In this document: positions 1 to 11,000 of the stretch, piece after piece
Numbering within the stretch: position 1 is the stretch's first letter
How the letters are laid out: every line of letters starts with the position of its first letter
Source: Ectocarpus siliculosus
Taxonomy: Eukaryota > Sar > Phaeophyceae > Ectocarpales > Ectocarpaceae
Reading direction: 5' to 3'
DNA: 14,552 bases
NCBI GenBank assembly: GCA_000310025.1
Contig: FN649729.1
Coordinates: 5,029,593-5,044,144 of the forward strand
The notes under the pieces: generated by a model
What the model saw: the letters and a program-made list of their open reading frames with translations, nothing else
Told to the model about the DNA's origin: nothing
The model's database searches: none
Position numbers and translations under genes: made by a program

Positions 1-242
1 TAAATATTTATACGTTTTAGAGCAAGTACTGGTAGGCTTTTCGACGGAAGTACCTGTCTGTCTGTTCTTGCGGTCAAGTTGTTGAGTTTTCTTTCATTCA
101 AATCCTGAATTTCTTAGCTCCTCCTCAGGTTCTGAAGACTTCAAGTAAGTGCGGGCGCTAACTACAAGTCTGCATGGTGTGGCTGCAACATACACGAGAA
201 GAGGAAGACTTTGATCAATCGATGGGGTAGGGCTTCGCAAAA

Positions 243-254
243 TACTCCGGAGTA
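243..254. repeat. 12-bp perfect palindrome TACTCCGGAGTA
   Basis: The bases TACTCCGGAGTA read the same on both strands. An AT-rich stretch of alternating purine and pyrimidine (about 258-274) follows at once. It could be a dimeric protein-binding site or chance; no gene lies nearby to decide. Confidence 0.5.
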
Positions 255-608
255 CGCATATACATATATATTTTGTGATGAAAGTATCGCACGCGGTGAG
301 TGGTATGGGTAAGTAATTGTGTTGTTACCGAATTCGTCCGCTATGTGCATTGTTATTCACGTAATTTGTCGGGGTGGGGGCGTCGATGGTAAAAACCAGG
401 TGATACCTTAGTATTCAAGGTTTGCTATATATAAATGGCATTCTACAGTACAGCAGTAGTATGTGAAAACAAAAATTAGATGTAGCCATGCAGGGGCACA
501 CCGACCGGTCGATTCTATCTAGTAACCAGTGACGAATTAGCAACAGATGCACACTCCATCATGACGCAGGATTTGTTTTTCGTAACACGGACCCGCCGTG
601 CAAAGCGA

Positions 609-730
609 TGGTGGTCTGGTGGTGTGGGCTGCACCTATTTTACCGTCTTCTCGCACGGAACGGACGGTGGACGGATGGATGGATGTGGATTCCACCAAAA
701 AAAAAAAAACTATGATCCACCAGACCACCA
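609..730. repeat. 14-bp perfect inverted repeat with 94-nt loop
   Basis: TGGTGGTCTGGTGG at 609-622 is the exact reverse complement of CCACCAGACCACCA at 717-730, so a transcript of either strand could form a 14-bp stem. The loop holds a 13-base A run at 697-709. A related CCAGACCACC lies downstream near 780. It may be the remnant of a small inverted-repeat element or a low-complexity coincidence. Confidence 0.5.
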
Positions 731-3700
731 GCAAGCAAGCTCACCGTTCTTTCCCTCTCTCCCACAACCACACCTCACCCAGACCACCAAAACAGTCCTC
801 CACCACGCGCCCTCAAGATCGAGCTGCACGCAAGACCCAACCATCGCAGCGCCACACGGCCGTCCTCTCTCATGTTCCAGAGCCCGATCCTGGCTGGGGT
901 GAAGATGCAAGCCTCGGCGGAGCACCTGTAGTTTCCAACGGCGGAAGGAAGCTAGCTGCCGCAGTCAGGCGAGAAAGATTACCATGCATGCTGTTGTATG
1001 GCACATAGAGAACAGCCGTTGTAGCCATGTGCTGATTTGCTTCTCCCTACCACATCTCTCAGAGCTCTCAGAATGCTCTCTCATCCTCTCTGGACCGGGC
1101 GTTGAGAGTGCGGCTGCGAGAAGAAAGGGGCATATCGATCGCCGCTCCGTGCGTTATTTTTACTTCCCGTTCTAGGTGGCGAAGGGCGAGAGAGACTCGT
1201 CCGTTCAAATCAGGATTTCATTTTCAAACCACCACAAAAAAAGAGAGCCAAAAAAGACGCTTTCTTTCATGGACTGCAGTGACTGCTGTCTCTCAAAGAA
1301 CCACCGCGATGGCGGCGGGCGAAGCCCTGCATCGGTAGGTACAGTAGATCGGATTAGCGTAGCGATGAAGGATTCTGCCTCTCTCTACCGTGCAGCCGTG
1401 TTGTCGGTGCCGAAAGGTGGTGGCCGTCTGTGGATACAACGGGAAGGTGCGCCAAGAAGCAAATGAATGTTGACCTAAAAAAAACACAAACGGCTAGCTC
1501 CAGCCTTGTGTGACTGCTGTTGTTGGATCAAGTTTAACCCATCCATACATACATGTTGTCCGGTCATCCCAGATATGCCATATGGAACATGCTCTTCGCC
1601 GTGTGTGTGTACTGCTGTAGGGACCTCATGTCTCTCTCCACCTCTTTCCAACATGGCAGACACTCACAGCCGAACCCCACGCTCTACTTTGCTGCCCGAC
1701 TCTCTTTTTTGCGACCTCGGACCAATCAAGGCAAGCAAGTCATTCCAAGCCCTGCTGGTTGCAACGACCACACACACACGCAAGAGAGCGCGGCGAGGAC
1801 AGAGAGGACAGAGGACAGCCTGGCCCTCTCTTGTCCGCCCCTCCCCTTTGGTAAGCGCCCGCTGGTATGTAGAAGCTAACAGCAGATTACGCCTAGTGTC
1901 TGCAGGTCCGTAGCCACTATCAGCTGACGACAGACGGTACCAGAGGGGAAGGCAGATTCGTGAGCAAAAGATGCGCTATCGTATGCATAAAAGAGGAAGA
2001 TTACAGAGGAGCCCAGTAGATACAGCTGTAGATCCGGAGCTGATTGCCGTGTTTTTCGAAAGTTGTTTGTGGTCTTCTCACAGCATCCTCGGCCTTTCCG
2101 CAACTGCTGCTGCTCTGCTGTGCCAAATCGAGGCGCAACCAGAGACAAGGCATGTACAGTAGGTCAGCCTCCCTTGGAGGTATGTGTTGCATATCCATCC
2201 GCGCTCATAGAAAGGAGATAACACACCAAGGACTCGGACGTGAGCTGCTACAAAATTTGTAGAGCCAGCGAGACGCAGGGACAACGGCAAATTGAAAAAA
2301 GTTCATAAATTAATTCCGCCGCATCTTTTCCTCCCTCACCATTGCTGTGTTTGCATGCCAGTCATCCTCTGCCCAAAGACAAGACAAGCGAAGGCCGGGG
2401 TGCTGCTCTAGCTGTGGTGGCCTGTTGACACGCTGTTCCTTGACGATGATGTAAGAAGGTAAGGGCCGATCTCGTAGCTAGCGACCCGATGGGCGGCATG
2501 GAACAAGCTCTGCATGAAGCAAAGAGGCCCCGATTGTAGATATATCGTACAATGTAAAATGTACAAAGGGGGGGTCGTGCGAGGAATGCAAATCTCCGCA
2601 ATCTCCGTTTGTTTTGCTGCTCCACAGCAGTAGCATGATCTCAGGTCCGTCCACCATCATGCAAGTTTCCACTGCGCGACTTACCAGCCGTAGTCTGCGT
2701 GTTGTCAAGACACTATAGCCACCGTTTCTCCTCATGTAATGAGTCTCCGCTGATGGTGTAGCTGCTGCACCGTGGATAGAGATATCAACACCGTCAGCTA
2801 CACAACGTCCGAGTACACATTACAGTAGCAGTTGCTGTACCAGAGGTACTACTGCTGCTGTAGACTGGATGTTTCTGCTCGCTACCCACTTGAGAGACTG
2901 GCCTCTGTTGGTTGATTGGTTGTTCTTGTTCACATCGTGTAGCACTTTCAAGGTGGCCTACCGTCGTATCCAGGGCCTGCCTGCGACGGGCAAAACCTGG
3001 GGTGCTGCAACGGTAGAGATGGTCATCGAACCCCGTTCCGATGTACTACATACAGCAGTATTGATGTGCTGGAGTTGTGACTCTAACGAAAAAGCTTGGG
3101 GTTGCGGTGAAATCCTGCCGGACGTTGCATGGTCTGTCGTACTGCTGTAGAACTACACCAGAATGTACTGGTGTACGACTTGGTAGGCATGCAGCTTGCA
3201 ATTCTTGGCTGCCTCGCGTGAGGTTTGTTGTTGCGGTGCTACATCCCACCGTCAGCCACGCTGTCTTTCTGTCCGATTATGTAGGTCTATGCAGCACTCT
3301 CCATAGCACGTCTACAGTAGTCTAGAACTCGTTTGTCTCGTGATGATGCACATGGGCGTGGGGCGTGTAAGTGTATCTCTCTCCTCTCCCACTCTCCGCC
3401 ACGAGACCACACATCCATCCATCCAGATCCACTACCCTGTCGAAGTGCGTCATGCGGCGTCTTCTGATCCTTTCGGAGCGTCAACCATGCGGCGTTCAAC
3501 CATGCAGCGTGTCTAGCATCGCGGTTGGCTCCAGTGGTTGAAAGTTAACATCCACATCACTTGACTCTACCCGTTCGAGGCAAACCACAGTCCAAGGAGA
3601 TGCATCCACAGTCGAAGGATGTGTATTGAAGTCTTTGCAGTGAATGGGGTAGAAACCCTGCCGGATATTGGGCATTGGGCATATTCTAATAAAGGTGTCC

Positions 3701-4308
3701 CTTGATTGAAAAAATATATATACCTGCGAATACAATGGCCGACGACACGGTCCCATTCCGGTCAAGGCAGGGTACATGTCGAGTAACAGGGTAAAGATGT
3801 AGAGACGAGTAGCCGTGGCAGGGTATACCCCGGTCTACAGGTGAAACGCGAGGTTGAAATTGGGCATCTGCAAATCAACGAGGGTCGGTTCCACCTTCAT
3901 CCACAGTATGTACCCGCCTAAGAAGGAATTTGCCTAGAGTACACCCCGTCGATTAGCTGCCGAAAATCTCACTCCCACTGTTCTTGTGTCTGCCCCTCAT
4001 TGAGGCAGGTTGCGCCGTGCCGTTCGTGTACCACCGTGTCGTCCGAAGCTCGTGGGTAAGAAGACCAAGCAAGTCAAGACCTTCTTCCGCCCACCCGCCC
4101 CCACGATACCACGTTTGTTTCCAAGAACGGGGACGACAAGGCAACACCAAAAAGGCGAGAGGGGGGGGGTCTAGGTTCTAGACCGGAGTACGGTGTTTCG
4201 TCGAGAGATTTATGTTTATGGTTCTCGGCAGGTACTGTAGGTGTCGAGAGATCGAGGAGACTGATTTCTGATTTGTTCTGGGCAGACGTCGAGATCAGAG
4301 GGCGATCT

Positions 4309-4332
4309 CTGATTTCTGATTTCTGATTTCTG
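4309..4332. repeat. 7-bp microsatellite (CTGATTT)3
   Basis: Three exact CTGATTT units lie at 4309-4329, followed by a partial CTG. Two more units occur at 4261-4274, suggesting a once longer array broken by the 34 bases between. No coding context. Confidence 0.8.
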
Positions 4333-4424
4333 TGCAGATCGATGTCGAAATCGGGACCTCTGGTGGTTTCTTGGCAGCAGCTGTCGAGATCTAGCTGGAT
4401 TTCTCGGCAGGCAGACGGCTCTCT

Positions 4425-4464
4425 GTGTACTTGTGTACTTGTGTACTTGTGTACTTGTGTACTT
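4425..4464. repeat. 8-bp microsatellite (GTGTACTT)5
   Basis: Five exact, uninterrupted GTGTACTT units. The lack of any mismatch suggests recent slippage. No coding context. Confidence 0.9.
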
Positions 4465-4621
4465 GCTCTTGCTCGCACGGCGTTAATTGGTTACGATGAT
4501 AGCTGGTTCTACCTGGCCGCCTGCCTTTGCTTTGGGGAATGGGGGGGGGAAAGGCAAGGCAGGTAGGCAAGAAACCTGGGGTAGAGAAGCTGGAGCCCGT
4601 GACACCGCTATTGATATGCTA

Positions 4622-5172
4622 GCTCGCACGAAGCCTTGTTTTGGCTTGCGGTGAAAATCCTACCAGTCATTGAAGTATCGTTCTGTCCGACGACGCTCGG
4701 TAGCACTTGCACGTGTTCGGTTCTTGGCTCGCACGAAGCTGCTGTTTGTTCGGCGGCCGCTTGCGGTGAAAATCCTATCAGTCGTGGTCGTTCCGGCGGC
4801 GGCGACTCCGGTAGCACTTGCACGTGCGCAGTTCTTGGTTGGCGCGAAGCCTTGGCTTGCGGTGAAAATCCTATCAGTCGTCGTCGTCGTCGTCGTTCCG
4901 GCGGTCCGGCGGCGGCGGCGGCGGCGGCGACTCCGGTAGCACTTGCACGTGCGCAGTTCTTGGTTGGCGCGAAGCCTTGGCTTGCGGTGAAAATCCTATC
5001 AGTCGTCGTCGTCGTCGTCGTTCCGGCGGCGGCGGCGGCGGCGACTCCGGTAGCACTTGCACGTGCGCAGTTCAAAAGTTCGCGCGAAGCCTTGGCTTGC
5101 AGTGAAAATCCTATCACTCGTTGTGTCGTTCTATATTTCCGACTCCGGTAGCACTTGCACGTGCGCAGCTCG
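4622..5172. repeat. Five-copy minisatellite with nested GTC/GGC runs and CACGTG cores
   Basis: About five tandem units of roughly 98-126 bp share this order: GCGCGAAGCC, TTGCGGTGAAAATCC, a GTC run, a GGC run, GACTCCGGTAGCACTTG, CACGTG, then GCGCAGTTCTTGG. CACGTG lies at 4710, 4821, 4946, 5060 and 5158. Unit length varies mainly through the internal triplets: copies 3 and 4 have the longest GTC and GGC runs, while copies 1 and 5 lack them. Long frames run through it on both strands (4608-5117 minus, 4636-5151 plus), but they are repeats translated in several frames and I do not call them genes. CACGTG is the core of bHLH and bZIP sites; whether it acts here is unknown. Confidence 0.85.
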
Positions 5173-7593
5173 CTTGTCGTCTTTAGAACAGGGAAGCCGG
5201 CTCGTTTGCTACTATTCTACAGTACCAGTACCGGGCGTCGTCGTTTCAAGACGTTTTTTTTCGCGAAATCTTGTTTGTAAAGCAACAAGGAAATGGGCTG
5301 CAAATAACGCATCTGTGGCAAATGCGTGTTTTGTCATGAACATCGTTTAGTACCGCATCAACCCTTATTCTCGAACACCTCCGACCACGCAGCTCATATC
5401 CAGTGCTTCTCGGCACACAAAACGCTACCTACCAAAGCGATGCTCCACCTCGGTCAATACGTCCCTTGAGCATTTCCTTTACTAAACGCAGAAGATTTGA
5501 GTACTTCCCCGCTCGTGGTACTGCCGTGGCTACGACACTTGTGGAGGACAGCAAGACCTGCAGTTCCTGCGAAGAAACCATGAACTTGTTCTCAGTGCTA
5601 CAGTAAGCGTTTCTCGCCATACGAAAGCTACATTCGTTGCACCGAAATCCGCGCCTCCGCGTGTTTCACGGCCCAATTGGCCCCCCTAAGCCACCCCAAC
5701 ACCACTCTTCCACCTATGATCCCCATTATTCATGTACTATGCAGCCCACACTCTTTCGGTTTTTTATTACGCAGTACATGAGAGGTTTCAGTGATCCACT
5801 CACTCAAAAGCATCCCAGGACAGCACAGCACAACGAAAACTCCCCCGAAAACTGCGTTCGACCGCCCTTGAAAACCGTTGCTGGAGGATCCACCTTGACA
5901 TGTACCCGGGCTGGTATGCAGTCGGAGCTTCCGGCACTGCAGCTTCAACAGGTGAACTAGCGAGGGGAATTGTAGAAGCTGGCTACGCAACGCTCTTATC
6001 CTACCGCAAGCGTCGATCTGTCAACAACAAGCCCGCCGCCCGCACAATGAACCGCTAGCGTAATCATCTCACGAGCTGGTTTCGAACGCACGTGAAGCCT
6101 TCAAGTTTGGCATTTGTTTTCCACCGATCGTGTGTCTGAAAGCCCCCGACGGTAACGAACACACCAATTCCCGAAACGACCAACTGCTGCGTTGCGGCTG
6201 CCGCAAACTAGGTACGACCATGTTGTAGCCCCCACAACGAGCTACTGGCCGTACGTGAGACACCATCCATCAGTTCCATCCCCCACACCTCCGACCTGGG
6301 GCCACCTAGAACACCACCATCATCAAGAAAACCACCCGCGCGACTCCCCCCCCTTATATCGAAAGGCTGCCGCCCAGCAAGGGTACCACGTCTTTGTCGC
6401 GTCAACACAAACAGACTCAAGGTGCAGACGGCAAACGCAAGAAGGTCGAGCAAGAGCACCGACTGTTCTTGCGTGTCAAACAGCAGCGTGCAAGCTTAAC
6501 CACAGTTACAGAAACTCGCCTTTCTGTGCCACAGTCCGCGGTCGCCGTGGGCTCCTCTAACGACCTTCACCCCCCATCAGCATCGCCCCAAGGCACAGGT
6601 ATCACATTCTTTATTTGGGCGTTTTCAAGGCCGAATCGGACCGGTTTCCACGAAATATTTGACCGAGGGTAGGGTAATTCCTATCCGCCGTCGCCTTTTC
6701 GAATCCTGAGGGACGCGGCGCATCCTGGTCTAGCCCACCGACCATGCATTTTGCAACAAACGACTTCCCCGTGATATGTCCTGATCTAGCCCGCTGACCA
6801 TGCATTTCGGAACAAACCAAGTCCGTCGTGGAAGACAAACACGCCGTAAACGGTGCAGCAACACCTATAAGCCACCGGTAGGCCAGTGGTAGTCAAGGAG
6901 CGCATACGTACCCTTGAGTCTGTAGAGTAGGGACGTGCGCAGTGCCTGCCGAAACCTCGCGTAAAAGAACGACACCTCGAGAGCTGTGGCCCGTACAAAA
7001 ACCTATACAATGCCGCAAGATGTTTCTTTCGATGCACATCAGCGAGGGTCTCAGACCAAAACTCAACACACGAGCTACGCACTCGATGGGGGCAAACTTC
7101 ACCATACTTCCGTACGATGTTGCGGAACCCCTCTGGTGGGGGGGGGGCGCATCCCCAAACAGGGGTGCCAAAGAGCGTTAACCCATATAAAATTTGTCTT
7201 CGTAGGACCACAGCCTTCCCCACGAGCAAAATAAACATCTGAAGGTCCATCGAGACGAAGGACAACCGGTAAGGAACAAGACACAACAGTATTGACACCA
7301 CACATACACGATTAGGTATGTGACGGAAGGTAAGATTCGCCGCGCTACGCCCCTCGCGGCCCGTTGGTTCGAGAATTTGTTTGTGCTCCGTTTCGCTTGC
7401 TGCCTTGCACCGTGTCATCGCTTTGTCGGCATCACGTTCCGACGTCGCAGCAGAGTCAATCAAGTCAACGGGCGGAGGGAGAGGCGGGGTGAGGTACTAA
7501 GGTGGTGGCAACGAACGAGTGGTGGCGACACGCTCTTGGTCACCCGTACCCACCACTAGGCTCGGATCACACAACAACGGGCCACACGGTTAA
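5173..7593. other. Gene-free stretch downstream of the hydrolase gene
   Basis: No supportable gene. The longest open frame is minus strand 6786-7463 (225 codons); it resembles no family I know, crosses a run of 10 G at 7138-7147 and overlaps other open frames on both strands. The right end should hold the 3' untranslated region of the hydrolase gene, whose stop codon is at 7594-7596. A minus-strand AATAAA occurs at 6610-6615, almost 1 kb past that stop, and may be coincidence. Confidence 0.55.
6723..6821. repeat. Imperfect direct repeat, two copies 56 bp apart
   Basis: About 42 bases at 6723-6764 recur at 6779-6821 with a few substitutions. Both copies contain CTAGCCC followed by GACCATGCATTT and GGAACAAAC or GCAACAAAC. 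It looks like a simple local duplication with no gene attached. Confidence 0.75.
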
Positions 7594-8047
7594 CTACTTG
7601 CTCACCACGCAGGACCTCGGGCCGGCGGCCGACGTTCCCGCGCCTCTCCGCTCCGATCTCCCGTCCTTGTGCAGGGAGTGCTCGAGGTGCGTCACGAACC
7701 GCGCCAGCTCGGTCGGCAGCCACCTGCCTTCCTTCACCATGGCGTCTCCCCCCGCAACCTGCCGCGTGCTGTCCCCGTCTTCACCGCCCAGCCCGTCCCA
7801 AGCACTGCCGCCCCCTTCCGTCCCCAAAGGAGCTCCGTTGATAGAAGGCGGTGTGCCAGAAGCGGACAGGACGGCGGCACCCACATCCGGCGGGGTATAC
7901 TCCCCATCCGGCGCCTCAGGAACCGACTCGGGATCGTCACGCCAGGCTGAAGGAACCCAGCTCCCCCCCCAGGGGGAGCCGCCCCACTTGCGCGGACGCC
8001 CGGGGGTCTTGCGCTGGAGAGCCGTCGACAGCACGCCGGACATAAAC
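7594..8047 (-). CDS. Hydrolase terminal exon, GF after GGHC and low-complexity tail
   Basis: The acceptor CACCCACACGCAG precedes G TTT ATG and completes GGHCGF across a 553-nt intron. WGGSPWGGSWVPSAW then fits the W-rich end of the family domain. After it comes a tail rich in Gly, Pro, Ser and acidic residues, closing with a helical RWLPTELARFVTHLEHSLHK and a TAG stop at 7594-7596. The tail is longer than in bacterial YheT. A potential donor (GTGGTGAGC, near 7603) just before the stop means a further small exon cannot be excluded. The 212- and 208-codon frames on the opposite strand are shadows. Confidence 0.8.
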
Positions 8048-11000
8048 CTGCGTGTGGGTGGGTGCCGTGCGCGTCGACGAGGCGCGAGGGATGCCACGCG
8101 GTCCGTGAGACATGGGGCAACGCCGGAAGCGCACAGATAGTCGCGGAGAGGTGGGTGGAATGGGAATACATTGATGGCGGATGGAAAGCCACCAAGCATG
8201 CACATGGATGTAGTGTAGCAGCAGGACCACACGCAAACGATGTGCTGGAAGATGGACAAGAACGTCACTTGGAAGGCATACGTTTCAAACAGAAGGGTGC
8301 ACCGTCCGCAGTCAGGGGCATCGCGGGCGAAAGATTGGAAGTCGAGTTCCCAGAACTATTGGAAAACAATGCAAGAGAGGAAATTCGACGCTCGGCAAGC
8401 ACGTTCCTCCGACACTGCTCGTCAAAACTATTTCGTGGCCTTCCCGGAGAAATGGCGTCCAAGGATCGCCCGAAAACACACCCAAACACTGCTTGCCAAT
8501 CCAGACACACGACCGAGGGTTTTGTCGCCCCGCCGCGGCTGATTCTCCCGGTACACCCGGAACCCGCATGGGTGCTGCCCTCCAACCCCCAAGGTCTCAC
8601 CCGCAGTGCCCCCCGTAGGTGTGGTAGACGAGGCGCACGGGGGCGCCTGCGGCCCTCTCCTGCTCCGGCAAGTGGTCGCCGTCGATGAAGGGGTCGTCTT
8701 TGGCGTTGACCACCATGAGCGGCACCCTGACTCTCGAGAGGTAGTTGGACGCGTTCACGTCCTCGTAGAACTCCTGGGTGGTGGGCACGGCAGGCAGGCA
8801 GGCGTCCATGTTGACGGGCAGGAGAGGTGCACCACGCAGCAAAGGGCATGTCGTATGCAGGGGAGGTGGGGATCAGCGGTAAAGGATGGGCCGTGAAGAG
8901 TGTTGCTGATTCGGTGTCGTAGCGAGACGCTGGGTCTGCCGTTGGCTTCCGGCCAGACCCAGCGCCAACCCTAACATTGCCTGACCCTAACTCTAACCCC
9001 AAGGTTGCACGCAGTTTTCTCAAGGCGAAACCATAGTACGACGACGACGACGACGACAGCAGCGAAACGCACGTCTGGGGAGGAGAAGTCGAAGACAGGA
9101 GACAAGATGTGGCTGTTGAACTGGGTGAAGGTCTTGACGTTCTGGACGGTCTCGAGGCTGAGCTTCTCCGGGAAGGCCTTGGCGTGAGCAGCGGCCTTCA
9201 TATTCATCCACCCCATGAAGATCGGTGTGTACACGTACCTGTTGCAGCAAACGAACCGCGTTTCGAGGTTGCAGGAAACGAGAGGGACGTGCGCGATTTA
9301 GATGATGATGTTTTAACGTCACGCTCATCAACGAACGCATATAGCATCTTCGCGTCATAAGCTAACGAGGGAGGGGCTAAATCGTCACATGACGGGGTAT
9401 TTTTCGAGCTATCTCTTCCCTTCCAACTGAATGTTATTCGAGCTAATTATTTCCTTGCTACGGGATCATTTTCGAGCTAGCTTTTCTTCCAACGCGATAT
9501 TGTTGGAGTCATGTCTTACCTTCCAATGGGATCTTTCTCGAGCTTCTCTGCTGCGACCTTAGGCTCGAACGGTACGCAGCCGACAGCCGCGCCGTAGATG
9601 CCGAGGTCCCGCGCGCGATCGCTCTGTGGGGAGATTGGGAAGTGCGGGCAAGGCAATGGAGAAAGGACAACGCCAAAGGGTCAGTCGGTAACACCGGAGG
9701 GGGGAACGGAGCACACCTGTTGCAAAGGTGTAGCAGTGTAGTAACCTCATGGCTGTGATATGGAGGTAACAACAACCGCCTTGAAAGAGTGAAAAGGTCG
9801 TGAAACCGCCTTGCAAACGTGAAACGGCCATGAAATCGTCGTGAAAATGTGAAACTGTTCGTGAAACGGCCGTGAAACCGTCGCGGGACAGGCCTGGATG
9901 AGGTCGCCAACAACCTGGCGTGATTTACTTTCGAGATATTCAAGGCATTTGGGCAAGACTGGGCGGAGTGAAGGCTGCTACCCAGCAGTAGCGGTGTTTC
10001 GAGAGCTCTTGACTTCCCCGGGTCCATTGGATGAAAATTGTAACTCCGAGTTAATACACAACGATGATTGGGCCGGGCTGGCGCACACTCACTCGTTCGT
10101 GATTCTCTCAAATCATATCCGATGCCACCCTGAGATGAAAACCACCACACCACCCTGGAGGTAGCCGTAGCTCGCGGGATGGCCTGCGAATCACTAACGC
10201 TAACGCTACACACCATGGCCTGCGGATTACCGACGCCAACGCTTGACACCATGGCCTGCGGAACGCTAACGCTAACACCGGGTGCGTGGGTGTTTTTCAC
10301 CTGCTCCCCCAAGAACTTGACGATGACGTTCCCTCCTAGGCTGAAACCACTCAGGTAAATCCGGTCCCATGTGCCTGGAAACTTGCGGTGGATCTCCTCG
10401 ATCTGGATACCACGGAACAAGGAACAAGGAAGAAACCAATATAAACGTGGCGGAAGCGCGGGAGAACAGCAAACAAGTACGGATAAAAAACATGAAGAAA
10501 ATGACTTTGAAACTAGAGGCCAGATAGCTCGGTACATCAAAAGTCGGCATGGCGGGAGATCGAGGAGAAACACAAATAATAATAAAGCAGCAAGCAACAC
10601 ACGAAAAATGAAAGTTTGTTGTCGAAGACCGAATAAACTGTAGTTTATTGTGCACGGAAGAATTTGGAACATCTCCCAGATCTACGGTTGTATTTGGGTT
10701 CTTGTTGTGGCGTGTTGGTTGGGTTGTCTTGGTTTGGTTTCTGGGGTCTTACAAAAAGAAAGGTCTCACGGAGTTCTCATTCTGCTGCCTCGCTGCTCCT
10801 GCATCAAGAGTATGATAGACGCGTGTCTACTGGACCAAGGGCCACGTGTTGAGGAATGCACAGTGTGTAACACGCAGCCCGCGTCGGAGGGTCACGCGGG
10901 AAGGAGGGCAGCAGCTAGCTACATCGAAGTTTGGACCCGTAGGTCCACCAAAATCGCCACCACACTGCCGAGACCAAGCCACCGGCTCAATCACGACAAC

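Larger units (their letters stand above)
1..4250. other. Gene-free stretch, left flank
   Basis: I see no supportable gene here on either strand. The open frames are short, overlap one another on both strands and match no family I know; the longest (plus strand 598-1008 and 1506-1913) are rich in Ser, Pro, Thr and Arg, as expected of random translation of this DNA. The stretch holds a 13-base A run at 697-709, the palindrome and inverted repeat listed separately, and many copies of a TACAGTA / TACAGCAGTA / TACTGCTGTA motif (near 443-461, 1339, 1610, 2021, 2155, 2822, 2855, 3052, 3137, 3311, 4233). Exons of an intron-rich gene that I failed to recognise could be hidden here. Confidence 0.6.

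Noticed and set aside
561-1008. Overlapping plus-strand frames of 113 and 136 codons
   Set aside because: Low-complexity Ser/Pro/Thr/His-rich translations crossing a 13-base A run, with no family resemblance and no splice support.
4608-5151. Open frames of 169 codons (minus) and 171 codons (plus) over the same DNA
   Set aside because: Both are translations of the tandem array at 4622-5172 with poly-Ala, poly-Thr and poly-Val runs; open frames occur on both strands because the repeat lacks stops.
7502-8140. 212-codon plus-strand frame
   Set aside because: It lies opposite the terminal exon of the hydrolase, whose reading is supported by the GGHCGF join and family landmarks.
8062-8688. 208-codon plus-strand frame
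   Set aside because: It covers intron 8 and runs antisense into the DDPF/GGHCG exon; no family resemblance.
8967-9000. Chromosome-end or healed-break signal from CCCTAA units
   Set aside because: Only two exact units plus a variant, inside an intron of an otherwise continuous gene; too little for a telomere claim.
8265-9023. 252-codon minus-strand frame
   Set aside because: It crosses exon 8 in a different frame from the one encoding DDPF and GGHCG, and continues into introns on both sides.
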